Assembly: GCF_014203795.1 (NCBI RefSeq)
Contig: NZ_JACHJU010000007.1
Coordinates: 1-64,000, forward strand
Reading direction: 5' to 3'
DNA from: Streptosporangium album
GTDB lineage: Bacteria > Actinomycetota > Actinomycetes > Streptosporangiales > Streptosporangiaceae
DNA: 64,000 nt
Positions 53,476 through 61,345 of this stretch are shown here, one piece after another. A model generated the notes under the pieces. That model did not search any database, was not told the DNA's origin, and saw nothing but the letters and a program-made list of their open reading frames with translations. The number at the start of each line of letters is the position of its first letter. Within the stretch, counting starts at the first letter, position 1. The position numbers and the translations under genes are program-made.

Positions 53476-53814
53476 GTGAAGTTCCTGCTGAGTCTCTACC
53501 TGAGCGCCGCGGCCCTACCCTGGGGAGGGCTCGACCATGAGGAGTTCCTGGCCACGGCCGGGCAAGCAGGGGAGCTGATCAGCGCTCACGTGTTCGCCGA
53601 TCCGTCCATCAGCGCCGTCGTATGGGCTCGGGACGGCGTGGTAACTGTGACCGAGGGCCCGTACCTGCAGACCCCGGATCATGTCGCCGGCCAGTACGTG
53701 GTCGACTGCGAAAGCCGGGAACGCGCCGTGGAACTAGCCGCCCTGATACCGAGCGGTCAGATCAGCGGCGTGGAGGTGCGGCCGCTGATGGACTCGGCCG
53801 GGATGGAGATGTGA
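53476..53814 (+). CDS. YCII-domain protein (EGPY variant), second of two
   Basis: A 112-aa divergent YCII protein: FLLSLYLSAAALPWGGLDHEEFLATAGQAGELISAHVFADPSISAVVWARDGVVTVTEGPYLQTPDHVAGQYVVDCESRERAVELAALIP. It has the same C-terminal block as its neighbour (CDSRERALELAALIP / CESRERAVELAALIP), indicating an old tandem duplication. The GTG start 53476 is close behind the first gene, and its stop overlaps the sigma-factor GTG (GTGA). Confidence 0.87.
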   Translation: MKFLLSLYLSAAALPWGGLDHEEFLATAGQAGELISAHVFADPSISAVVWARDGVVTVTEGPYLQTPDHVAGQYVVDCESRERAVELAALIPSGQISGVEVRPLMDSAGMEM

Positions 53815-55055
53815 GCACGACCGAACGCCTCGGGGACCTGCTGCGCGAACTCGCGCCGCAGGTCCTCGGCCTGCTCCTGCGCCGCTATGGCGGATTCGAG
53901 GAGTGCGAGGACGCGGTCCAGGAGGCGCTGCTCGCCGCGGCGACGCAGTGGCCCGCCGACGGGGTTCCGGACAGCCCGCGTGCCTGGCTGATCACCGTTG
54001 CCTCCCGCCGCCTGGTCGACCAGGTACGCAGCGAGCAGGCGCGCCGCCGCCGGGAGGTCACCGCGGCGGTGCGGGAGGCGCCGGACGCCGCCGTCGCGCC
54101 GGCGCCCGGCGGGGAAAGCCCGGGCGACCAGGACGACACGCTCGCGCTGCTGTTCCTGTGCTGTCATCCGGCGCTGACGCCCGCCTCTCAGGTGGCGCTC
54201 ACGCTGCGCGCCGTCGGCGGGCTCACTACCGCCGAGGTGGCGCGGGCATTCCTCGTGCCGGAGGCCACCATGGCGCCGCGGATCAGCCGTGCCAAGCAGC
54301 GGATAAAAGCCGTCGGTGCGTCGTTTGAGATGCCGAGCGTCCAGGAGCGGGCCAAACGGCTGGACGCCCTCCTGCATGTGCTCTACCTGATCTTCAACGA
54401 GGGCTACACCGCCAGTTCCGGACCCGACCTGCACCGCGGCGATCTCACCACAGAGGCGATCCGGCTCACCCGTATGGTGCACCGGTCCTTGCCGGATGAC
54501 GGTGAAGTCGCCGGGCTTCTGGCACTGATGCTGTTGACCGACGCCCGCCATGCGGCTCGCACCGGCCCGGACGGCGTCCTCATACCGCTGGCCGAGCAGG
54601 ACCGGAACCGGTGGGACGCCGCCATGATCGAAGAGGGCACCGCACTGGTCACCGGCGCCATGTCCTCCTCACCCCTCGGCCCTTACCAACTCCAGGCGGC
54701 GACCGCCGCGCTGCACGTCCAGGCACCGCGTGCTGAGGACACCGACTGGGAACAGATCCGCATCCTGTACGCAGTCCTCGGCCGGATCGCGCCGAACCCG
54801 ATGGTCACGCTCAATCACGCCGTCGCGGTCGCGATGACCCGCGGGCCCCAGGCCGGACTCGAACTGCTGGAAAGCCTGGACAGCGACCCCCGGATCGCCC
54901 GTCACCACCGCCTCTACGCCGTCCGCGCCCACCTTCAAGAGCTGGCGGGCGAGTACGCCGCCGCACGAGAGAACTACCGGCTAGCGGCCCGGCGTACCAC
55001 GAGCCTCCCCGAACAGCGCCACCTGCGGGACAGGGCAGGCAAGCTAGAGCGATAG
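53811..55055 (+). CDS. ECF42-type RNA polymerase sigma factor, second copy
   Basis: A 414-aa sigma factor with the same architecture as the gene at 48408. Sigma2 is LGLLLRRYGGFEECEDAVQEALLAAATQWPADGVPDSPRAWLITVASRRLVDQVRSEQA, sigma4 is ALTLRAVGGLTTAEVARAFLVPEATMAPRISRAKQRIKA, and the ~220-residue TPR-like extension is LLHVLYLIFNEGYTASSG...MVTLNHAVAVAMTRGPQAGLELLESL...LYAVRAHLQELAGEYAAARENYRLAA. It is translationally coupled to two YCII genes. Sequence divergence from the first copy is substantial, so it likely has a separate regulon. Confidence 0.93.
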   Translation: MSTTERLGDLLRELAPQVLGLLLRRYGGFEECEDAVQEALLAAATQWPADGVPDSPRAWLITVASRRLVDQVRSEQARRRREVTAAVREAPDAAVAPAPGGESPGDQDDTLALLFLCCHPALTPASQVALTLRAVGGLTTAEVARAFLVPEATMAPRISRAKQRIKAVGASFEMPSVQERAKRLDALLHVLYLIFNEGYTASSGPDLHRGDLTTEAIRLTRMVHRSLPDDGEVAGLLALMLLTDARHAARTGPDGVLIPLAEQDRNRWDAAMIEEGTALVTGAMSSSPLGPYQLQAATAALHVQAPRAEDTDWEQIRILYAVLGRIAPNPMVTLNHAVAVAMTRGPQAGLELLESLDSDPRIARHHRLYAVRAHLQELAGEYAAARENYRLAARRTTSLPEQRHLRDRAGKLER

Positions 55056-55153
55056 CAACCGGCGAGAACGCGCCTGGTGGCTGCCGGCAGCGCCCCTCTC
55101 GCCCCACATCGCGAGCGGCTGGCCACCGCAGCAAGCCTCTACGAAGACCAGGA

Positions 55154-55188
55154 CATGTACGTGATAAGGGCCTGTTATCACGTACATG
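55154..55188. repeat. 14-bp perfect inverted repeat (hairpin)
   Basis: The arm CATGTACGTGATAA is followed by loop GGGCCTG and the exact complement TTATCACGTACATG. It lies ~100 bp after the sigma-factor stop and just before an integrase relic. There is no T-run, so it is not a typical terminator; it could be a recombination core or operator. Confidence 0.75.
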
Positions 55189-55239
55189 AGCAGGTGGCGA
55201 TCTTCTGCGACCAGGCGATCCCCGGCCTCGGCCGGTGCG

Positions 55240-55353
55240 CGACTCGGCTACGACCGCGCGCGCGTCCTGTTCGACCAGTACACAGGACTCGATCTCCACC
55301 AGCTCCGGCACAGCGCCGCCACCCATCTCGGCCCGCCACGCCGGACCCGCTGA
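55240..55353 (+). pseudogene. Tyrosine recombinase, box II fragment
   Basis: The plus frame encodes RLGYDRARVLFDQYTGLDLHQLRHSAATHLG, the box II region (LHQLRHSAATHLG) of an integrase, and ends soon after at a stop. Everything else of the gene is gone. It abuts a YCII fragment on the other strand. Confidence 0.75.
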
Positions 55354-55426
55354 CCAGTTCCTTCTCCTCGTCGGTCAGCGCGTCCAGCACGGCCGGGTTG
55401 ATGTGCAGGCTGATCAGGAACCGCAT
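55343..55426 (-). pseudogene. YCII-domain protein, N-terminal fragment
   Basis: The minus frame from ATG 55426 reads MRFLISLHINPAVLDALTDEEKELVSGSG, the standard YCII/DGPF opening, with a good ribosome site (GAGGAG). It then continues into integrase relic sequence, losing the DGPF half. It is a third YCII relative next to the second sigma module. Confidence 0.75.
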
Positions 55427-55447
55427 CTCGTACTCCTCGTGGTTCGC

Positions 55448-55464
55448 GAGCCCCGGCGGGGCTC
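55448..55464. terminator. Short GC hairpin GAGCCCC-GGC-GGGGCTC
   Basis: A 7-bp perfect stem with a 3-nt loop in the gap between the YCII fragment and the exporter. It is followed on the plus strand by TTCG only, so a weak terminator at best. Confidence 0.35.
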
Positions 55465-55626
55465 TTCGACCGTTGGTCGGCGCCGCCGTCGTCGTCTTGA
55501 CATCCCCCCGCCCGAACGTTCGCATGAGTTCTCGCCGTCGCATCGCCCGGACCGCGAGGTCGTCATTTGGTGACGCCCCACCGTGGCAGATGCGAGAGAT
55601 GTCCGTCCGTACCGATGTCAAGAAGC

Positions 55627-55664
55627 TCTCGACCGCTCCGACCAACCGGTGAAACGTCGAGAGA
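55627..55664 (+). promoter_or_regulatory. Inverted repeat in the leader of the exporter gene
   Basis: CTCTCGAC and its complement GTCGAGAG are separated by 22 nt and end 16 bp before the exporter ATG, overlapping the approach to its AAGGAG ribosome site. TTGACA lies at 55497-55502 as a possible -35. It may be an operator or a translational hairpin. Confidence 0.4.
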
Positions 55665-55680
55665 ACAAGGAGTTTCGGAT

Positions 55681-57174
55681 ATGCGAGTCAACCGGGCATG
55701 GCTGGGACTGGTCGTCCTCATGCTGCCGACATTGCTCGTCGCGATAGACACGACGGCGTTGCTCCTCGCGCTCCCACAGCTGAGCGCCGACCTGGGTGCC
55801 ACCGGCGTCCAGCAGCTGTGGATCAGTGACGGCTACGGATTCATGGTGGCCGGCCTGGTCATCACGACGGGGACGCTCGGCGACCGGATCGGCCGCCGGC
55901 GGCTGCTGATGATCGGCGGAGCGGCGTTCGCGGTGCTGTCGGTCGTGGCCGCCTTCGCGGTCAGCCCGCTGATGCTGATCGTCGCGCGTGCGCTGCTGGG
56001 CGTCGCCGGCGCGACCCTGGCGCCGTCCACACTCGCCCTGATCACCAACATGTTCCGCGACGAACGGCAGCGCGGGCGGGCCATCGCGATCTGGGCGACC
56101 TGCCAGTTCACCGGCGGCGCGCTGGGGCCCGTACTCGCCGGGTTCCTGCTCCAGCACTTCTGGTGGGGATCGGTGTTCCTCGTCGCGGTGCCGGCGATGG
56201 CGTTGCTGCTGCTCGCCGGGCCGTTCCTGCTGCCGGAGTTCCGCAGCGACCAGGTCGGCCGGCTGGACCTGGCCAGTGTCGGGCTGTCACTCGTGGCGGT
56301 GCTCTCGATGGTCTACGGCGTCAAGCAGCTGACCGTCGAGAGCACGCCGGTCGTGCCGGCGGTGGCCCTCGTCGCCGGCGCGGCCGTCGGGTTCCTGTTC
56401 GTCCGCCGGCAGCTGCGGCTGGAGACGCCGCTGCTGGACCTGCGGCTGCTCCGCGACCGCCCGTTCACGGCCGTGATCGTCGGTCTGGTCTTCGCCGGTG
56501 TCGCCATGGCCGGCACGGGCCTGATGGTGACCCAGTACCTGCAGAACGTGCTGGGCTTCTCGCCGTTCGCGTCGGCGGTGCTGTTCGCACCCATGGGCCT
56601 GGGCGTGGCGGCCGGCACCATGGCCGCGCCGGTGCTGACCCGGTGGATGAAGCCGGCGACCGCGATCGCCGGCGGGCTGGCGGGGTCGGCGCTGGGCGGT
56701 CTGCTGCTGGCCGGCGTCGGCGGTGCGTACGCCCTGCCGCTGGTGATGGTCGGCATCACCGTACTGGCGCTGGGCACCGGCCCGCTGTTCGCGCTGGGCA
56801 CCGGGCTGGTCGTCGGGTCCGTGCCGCCGGAGCGCGCCGGCTCGGCGGCGTCGATGTCGGAGACCGGCAACTACTTCGGCGGCTCGCTCGGCTTCGCGCT
56901 GCTCGGCGTGGTGGCCGCGGTGGTCTACCGCGGCCGGATGGACGGCACGTCCGACTCGCTGGCCGGTGCGGTCGCCGCCAGCCGGCACCTTCCCGCCGGC
57001 CAGGGCGCGGAACTGCTGCGCGCCGCGCGGGAGGCGTTCACCGCCGGCCTGCACGTGACCGGCGTCGTCGCTGCGGTCATCTTCGCCGGGCTGGCCGTAC
57101 TGATCCTGACCATGCGCCCGGCGACCCGGACCACCCCGGCCGCACTCCCCGACTACGAGGCGACTCGCTCGTAG
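55681..57174 (+). CDS. DHA2-type MFS multidrug exporter (14 TMS)
   Basis: A 497-aa exporter. Motif A is GTLGDRIGRRRLLMIGG, and motif C-like sequence is ALLGVAGATLAPSTLALI followed by GPVLAGFLL. The acidic residue in TM1 is in LLVAIDTTALLLALP. About 14 hydrophobic segments are present, and the tail is short. The DHA2 family exports cationic or amphipathic drugs using protons, and SMR/EmrB-QacA relatives in actinomycetes often give self-resistance. ATG 55681 follows AACAAGGAG at good spacing. No regulator adjoins it directly; an inverted repeat in its leader suggests control. Confidence 0.9.
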   Translation: MRVNRAWLGLVVLMLPTLLVAIDTTALLLALPQLSADLGATGVQQLWISDGYGFMVAGLVITTGTLGDRIGRRRLLMIGGAAFAVLSVVAAFAVSPLMLIVARALLGVAGATLAPSTLALITNMFRDERQRGRAIAIWATCQFTGGALGPVLAGFLLQHFWWGSVFLVAVPAMALLLLAGPFLLPEFRSDQVGRLDLASVGLSLVAVLSMVYGVKQLTVESTPVVPAVALVAGAAVGFLFVRRQLRLETPLLDLRLLRDRPFTAVIVGLVFAGVAMAGTGLMVTQYLQNVLGFSPFASAVLFAPMGLGVAAGTMAAPVLTRWMKPATAIAGGLAGSALGGLLLAGVGGAYALPLVMVGITVLALGTGPLFALGTGLVVGSVPPERAGSAASMSETGNYFGGSLGFALLGVVAAVVYRGRMDGTSDSLAGAVAASRHLPAGQGAELLRAAREAFTAGLHVTGVVAAVIFAGLAVLILTMRPATRTTPAALPDYEATRS

Positions 57175-57326
57175 AACCCTGCCGAGGCCGACGTCATGGT
57201 CGTCATATCCGAACGCGGCACTCCATCGTCACCTCCACGCATGACGATCATGGCCGGCACCTAACTGTCCTGTGTCGGACTGCCCTGGGCCGTCGACCAG
57301 TACGACGCGGCCCAGGCTCCGGTCGG

Positions 57327-57512
57327 CTATGCCGCCGACCCCGCCAGCGTGGTGTAGCCGGGCAGCTCACAACGGGCGCGCACAAGCTCTTCCAATGCCA
57401 CATTGATCAAGTCGGCGGGATTGTCCTTGGCCTGAACCGCCTTGCGGATCGCATCCTCAGCGATCTGACGGACCCTGGCCGGCTCGTACACCACCCGCAG
57501 CCGGTCCGGTGG
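57327..57512 (-). pseudogene. Tn3-family transposase N-terminal (DUF4158) fragment
   Basis: The minus frame reads PDRLRVVYEPARVRQIAEDAIRKAVQAKDNPADLINVALEELVRARCELPGYTTLAGSAA then stops. ALEELVRARCELPGYTTL matches the '(A)LEEL-x-R-x-ELP-x-x-TL' block of the Tn3 transposase N-terminal domain, which is the very part deleted from the transposase at 49741. The rest of 57175-57326 shows no gene. Confidence 0.6.
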
Positions 57513-57513
57513 T

Positions 57514-57810
57514 TCATCCCCGCCGGCCCTTCCGGCGGATCTTGATGTGGCGCATGTCCGTCACCGCGACGCGGAGAACCCGGTACGGGTGGCCGTGCGC
57601 GTCCAGTGCCGCGATCGCCCCCCGGGTGGCCTCGTTCTCGCCGTCGTCCGGGCCCGCGGGCACCTGACAGCGGAAGGTGAACGCCGAAAGGCTCCCGTCG
57701 TGGGTGAAGGTTCCCGCCTCGGTGAAGGCGGCGCCGCCCGCCGCCAGGACGGCGGCGGCGCCGGCCTCGCTCAGCCCGTCGAACGTGCCGGAGACGATCA
57801 CTCTGAACAT
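57514..57810 (-). CDS. DUF6204-type small protein
   Basis: A 98-aa protein: MFRVIVSGTFDGLSEAGAAAVLAAGG...FTHDGSLSAFTFRCQVPAGPDDGENEATRGAIAALDAHGHPYRVLRVAVTDM, a DUF6204-like ferredoxin-fold pattern. The C-terminus is very basic (KIRRKGRRG). It overlaps the TetR gene by 13 nt and is co-transcribed with it. The function is unknown. Confidence 0.75.
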   Translation of the reverse strand: MFRVIVSGTFDGLSEAGAAAVLAAGGAAFTEAGTFTHDGSLSAFTFRCQVPAGPDDGENEATRGAIAALDAHGHPYRVLRVAVTDMRHIKIRRKGRRG

Positions 57811-58451
57811 GGTCGGTCCTTCCTTGTGGCGTAGGTGAGAATGCGTTCGCCGAGCAGGTCTTCGATGACGTCCAGGAGATCCAGCACGGCCTCGGCGATG
57901 GCGTCGGGCCTCTCCCCCGCCGCGGTGCGCTTGCCGATCTCGGCGAAGACCAGCGAGTGGAGGCAGCCGAGCTGGTAGGCCACCACCCCGGGCAGCAGGT
58001 CGTCGGGCGCGGCCCCGGTCTCCTCGGCGAGCACGACGGCGAGCGCCTCGGTCATCTGACTGCCGAGGTCTCCCAACCGGGCGGTGAGCGTGGGGGCGGC
58101 CCGCATCATCTCGAAGACGCGGCCGAACCCTGCGGTCAGCCCCAGCTTGCGGTCGCGATGGCGCACCTCCTCGCGCAGCCGGGTCAGCACCGCCCGTGCG
58201 GCGGACTCGCCGACCGGACGGTGCCGCACGATGTCGGCGAGCCGCTGCGGGGACGCCTCGTCCGGCGGCAGGACGAGGTCCTCCTTGGCCTGGAAGTAGT
58301 TGTAGATGGTGTTCACGGACACCTCCGCCGCCGCGGCGACCTCGGCGATCGTGACGTGCTCGAAGCCCCGCTGCACGAACAGGCCGATGGCCACCTCGGA
58401 GATGCGCTGCCGTGTCTGCCGCTTCTTGCGTTCCCGTAGCCCCTCGGTCAT
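57798..58451 (-). CDS. TetR-family regulator
   Basis: A 217-aa regulator with HTH ISEVAIGLFVQRGFEHVTIAEVAAAAEVSVNTIYNYFQAKEDLV, and the ligand-binding helices follow. ATG 58451 (MTEGLRERKK) is used. It is divergent from an ABC transporter gene across 74 bp of A/T-rich DNA and probably represses it. The gene downstream (DUF6204) is in the same operon. Confidence 0.93.
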   Translation of the reverse strand: MTEGLRERKKRQTRQRISEVAIGLFVQRGFEHVTIAEVAAAAEVSVNTIYNYFQAKEDLVLPPDEASPQRLADIVRHRPVGESAARAVLTRLREEVRHRDRKLGLTAGFGRVFEMMRAAPTLTARLGDLGSQMTEALAVVLAEETGAAPDDLLPGVVAYQLGCLHSLVFAEIGKRTAAGERPDAIAEAVLDLLDVIEDLLGERILTYATRKDRPCSE

Positions 58452-58525
58452 GGGAAGAAGTTTAACCACACTCCAAAAGTTAAGTCGATTGCAATTTTGC
58501 AGTGCACTGTGTTTTTATCTGGGGC
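58452..58525. promoter_or_regulatory. AT-rich divergent promoter between TetR and ABC genes
   Basis: 74 bp containing GTTTAACC...AAAAGTTAAG and the palindrome CAGTGCACTG (58500-58509). This is where the TetR operator controlling both genes should lie. Confidence 0.55.
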
Positions 58526-59464
58526 ATGTCTTCACCAGCCATCCGCACCCGGGGCCTCACCCGGACGTTCCAGCTCAAGAACGGTCCCGTGCACGCCGTC
58601 CGCGGGATCGACCTGACCGTCGACCGCGGCGAGATCCTCGGCTTCCTGGGCCCCAACGGCGCGGGCAAGACCACGACTCTGCACATGCTCGTCACCCTCC
58701 TGCCGCCCAGCGGAGGCCAGGCCGAGATCGCCGGACACGACCTGCTCCACGACCCGGTGGGCGTGCGGCGCAGGATCGGATACGTGGCCCAGCCAGGCGG
58801 CCTGGACCCCGCCTGTGCCGTACGCGAAGAGCTGATCACCCAGGGCCGGCTGCACCGGCTGCCCACGACGGCGGCGCGGGAACGTGCCGAGGAACTCGCC
58901 ACCGACCTCGGACTGCTGGATCTGATGGACCGCCCCACCGCCGCGCTCTCCGGCGGCCAGCGCCGCCGGCTTGAGATCGCGCTCGGCATGGTCAACCGGC
59001 CCGAGGTGCTCTTCCTCGACGAGCCGACCACCGGGCTGGACCCCGGGAGCCGCGCCGAGCTGTGGGACCTGGTCCGGCGCATCCGCACCGAGCACGGCAC
59101 CACGGTCTTCCTCACCACCCACTATCTGGACGAGGCCGACGCGCTCGCCGCGGCGCTGTCCGCCCTTTCCTATGGGCTGGCCATGAACGTCGCGACGCCA
59201 CCGGAGTTCGCCGCCATCGCCAACACGGCGGGGATGCCGCTCATGCTGCTGTCCGGCCTGCTGCTGCCGATGAGCCTCGCCCCCGGCTGGCTGGACGGCG
59301 CCTCCCGAGTCATCCCGTTCCGCTACACGGTCGACGCCGTGCGCCAGGTGTTCCAGGGCCACTACGCCAACGGCACCGTCGCCGTCGGTGCCGCCGTCAC
59401 CCTAGCCCTGGCGGCCCTCTGCCTGCTCGGCGGCGCACGCCTCTTCAACCGCGCGAGAGCCTGA
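58526..59464 (+). CDS. ABC transporter, apparent in-frame ATPase-permease fusion (deletion product)
   Basis: A 312-aa protein. Residues 1-~208 are a DrrA-type drug ABC ATPase: Walker A LGPNGAGKTTT, Q-loop YVAQPGG, signature LSGGQRRRLEIAL, Walker B VLFLDEPTTGLDP and switch TTHYLDEADALA. Directly after DALA the sequence becomes an ABC-2-type permease end: ALSALSYGLAMNVATPPEFAAIANTAGMPLMLLSGLLLPMSLAPGWLDGASRVIPFRYTVDAVRQVFQGHY...LALAALCLLGGARLF. The ATPase C-terminal domain and most permease helices are missing, consistent with a deletion of ~0.8-1 kb joining two genes of a drrAB-like operon in frame. Transport function is doubtful. A weak hairpin (59465-59483) follows. Confidence 0.83.
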   Translation: MSSPAIRTRGLTRTFQLKNGPVHAVRGIDLTVDRGEILGFLGPNGAGKTTTLHMLVTLLPPSGGQAEIAGHDLLHDPVGVRRRIGYVAQPGGLDPACAVREELITQGRLHRLPTTAARERAEELATDLGLLDLMDRPTAALSGGQRRRLEIALGMVNRPEVLFLDEPTTGLDPGSRAELWDLVRRIRTEHGTTVFLTTHYLDEADALAAALSALSYGLAMNVATPPEFAAIANTAGMPLMLLSGLLLPMSLAPGWLDGASRVIPFRYTVDAVRQVFQGHYANGTVAVGAAVTLALAALCLLGGARLFNRARA

Positions 59465-59636
59465 GGCCGCCGGGTGAGCGGCCCCAGCCCTCCCCTCGGC
59501 CTCGATCCTCCCGTCCCCGCGGCCCTCGCCCTCCTGTCCCCGGGAAACGGGCGGTGGCCGCTCACCTCACGGGCCCGAGGTTCGAGGTCGGACCCGGCGT
59601 GCGTTTCGTGATCTAGGTAGATTACCGTGCTGAACC

Positions 59637-61052
59637 ATGACCGAGGCGGGCGGGAAGCTATTCAACGGGCGATACCGGCTCATCGAGCCGATCGGCATCG
59701 GCGGCATGGGCAAGGTCTGGCGAGGCCGTGACGAGCTGCTCGACCGCGACGTCGCGGTCAAGGAGATCCTGTTCCCGCACAGCATGCCCCTCTCCGAACG
59801 GAAGGTGCTGGGGCAGCGGGCGATGCGCGAGGCCCGCTCGGCGGCCCGGCTGAACCACCCCGGGATCGTGACCGTCCACGACGTCATCACCTGCGACGAC
59901 GCTCCGATCATCGTGATGGAGTTCATCGACGGCTCCTCCCTGGCGCAGGTGATCGAACGGGAGGAACGCCTGGCGCCGGCCGAGGTGGCGCGGATCGGCG
60001 CCATGATGCTGGAGGCGCTGGGCGAGGCGCACGCGGCCGGGATCGTGCACCGCGACCTGAAACCCGCCAACGTGCTGCTGACGGGCAACCGGGTGATCAT
60101 CACCGACTTCGGGATCGCCAGCCTGGCCGGGGACGTCGCGTTGACCGCCTCGGGAGTGCTGATCGGCACCCCGGCGTTCATGGCCCCCGAGCAGGTTGAC
60201 AACCTGCCGGTCACCGCCGCCGGCGACCTGTGGTCGCTGGGGGCCACCCTGTACGCCGCGGTCGAGGGGCGCCCGCCGTACACCGGAACCAACCTCATGG
60301 CGGTGCTGGCCGCCATGATCGCCCGCGAGCCCGACCCGCCCGTCCACGCCGGGTCGCTGGCCCCGATCCTGACCGGGTTGCTGCGCAAGGATCCCGCCGA
60401 GCGCCTGGACACCGAGCAGGCCTCCCTGGCGCTGGCCGCCGTCACCGCGGCTCAGGACGGGCAACCGCCCCTTCATACGGCCCCCTCCCGGCCCTGGGCC
60501 CCGCCTTCGGCCTCGAAGGCGTCGGCATGGCCCGCGTCCGAGCGGCCACATGACGGGCAGCTCGGTGATCTGGACACGGCCACCCGCCGGCACCGCTTCA
60601 GCCCGCCAGAGGGTCCCGGCCAGGGGCGGAACGGAGATGCCCCCGCGTCCGCGCAACCTGCCGCCGCCCGGGGGATCCGCTCCCTGTCCCGGCGCCGGGT
60701 CCTGCTTCTGGCCGGACTCGGCGCCATGGCCGCCGCCGGTGTCCCGGCCGCCGTCGCTCTCACCCGCGGCCCGGAGTCCTCCCTGTCCCGCCCCGGGCAG
60801 TGGACCCTGGCCGCCACCCTGACCGGTCACACCTGGGATGTCGAAGCGGTGGCGTTCAGCCCGGACGGGACGACCCTGGCCAGCAGCGACCGTGAGGGGA
60901 CGCTGCGGTTGTGGGACGTGACCGCCCGGAAGCCGCTCGTCACCCTGACCGGCCATACCGCGGGTGTTCACGCGGTGGCCTTCAGCCCGGACGGGACGAC
61001 CCTGGCCAGCGGCGGCGAGGACAAGGTCGTACGGCTGTGGCGGACCGGATGA
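59637..61052 (+). CDS. Membrane Ser/Thr protein kinase with two WD40 repeats
   Basis: A 471-aa Hanks-type kinase: glycine loop GIGGMGKVW, lysine [27 protein letters not shown] and [11 protein letters not shown] Pro/Ser-rich linker follows, then a TM near residues 348-370 ([25 protein letters not shown]). The extracellular part has only two WD40 units ([34 protein letters not shown] and [32 protein letters not shown]), whereas related kinases carry about seven to close a propeller. The two units are nearly identical in DNA, so repeat contraction by recombination is likely. Confidence 0.9.
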   Translation: MTEAGGKLFNGRYRLIEPIGIGGMGKVWRGRDELLDRDVAVKEILFPHSMPLSERKVLGQRAMREARSAARLNHPGIVTVHDVITCDDAPIIVMEFIDGSSLAQVIEREERLAPAEVARIGAMMLEALGEAHAAGIVHRDLKPANVLLTGNRVIITDFGIASLAGDVALTASGVLIGTPAFMAPEQVDNLPVTAAGDLWSLGATLYAAVEGRPPYTGTNLMAVLAAMIAREPDPPVHAGSLAPILTGLLRKDPAERLDTEQASLALAAVTAAQDGQPPLHTAPSRPWAPPSASKASAWPASERPHDGQLGDLDTATRRHRFSPPEGPGQGRNGDAPASAQPAAARGIRSLSRRRVLLLAGLGAMAAAGVPAAVALTRGPESSLSRPGQWTLAATLTGHTWDVEAVAFSPDGTTLASSDREGTLRLWDVTARKPLVTLTGHTAGVHAVAFSPDGTTLASGGEDKVVRLWRTG

Positions 61053-61345
61053 CCGTCATTCGCCCCGGCCCCCGCCGTGGCGAATCCGGAAGGGCCGGGG
61101 TGATGTCAACGCCGGAGTTCAGGCGGTCTTGGGTGTGGCGCGCATGCCGATGTACACGCACGGGGTGCCGTCGGTCATCGCGGCAGGCGGGCCCGTCGTC
61201 ACCACGGAGGACACGTGGATCACCGCCCCGCTTCCCCTGCCGTGCGTCGACGGCAGGGGGCCGCCACCGGAGCTGCGTGATCCCATATTTCGGATACGTA
61301 AACCGTCCGATGTGCCACTTCTAGTCTGAAACCACAATCAAGCAG
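61053..61345. other. Intergenic region, ~290 bp
   Basis: No gene recognised. A less GC-rich stretch (CCCATATTTCGGATACG near 61284, TAGTCTGAAACCAC near 61323) precedes the C39 peptidase gene and probably holds its promoter. Confidence 0.4.

Noticed and set aside
59465-59483. Terminator after the ABC fusion gene (GGCCGC/GCGGCC)
   Set aside because: The stem is only 6 bp with no T-run, too weak to list as a terminator.
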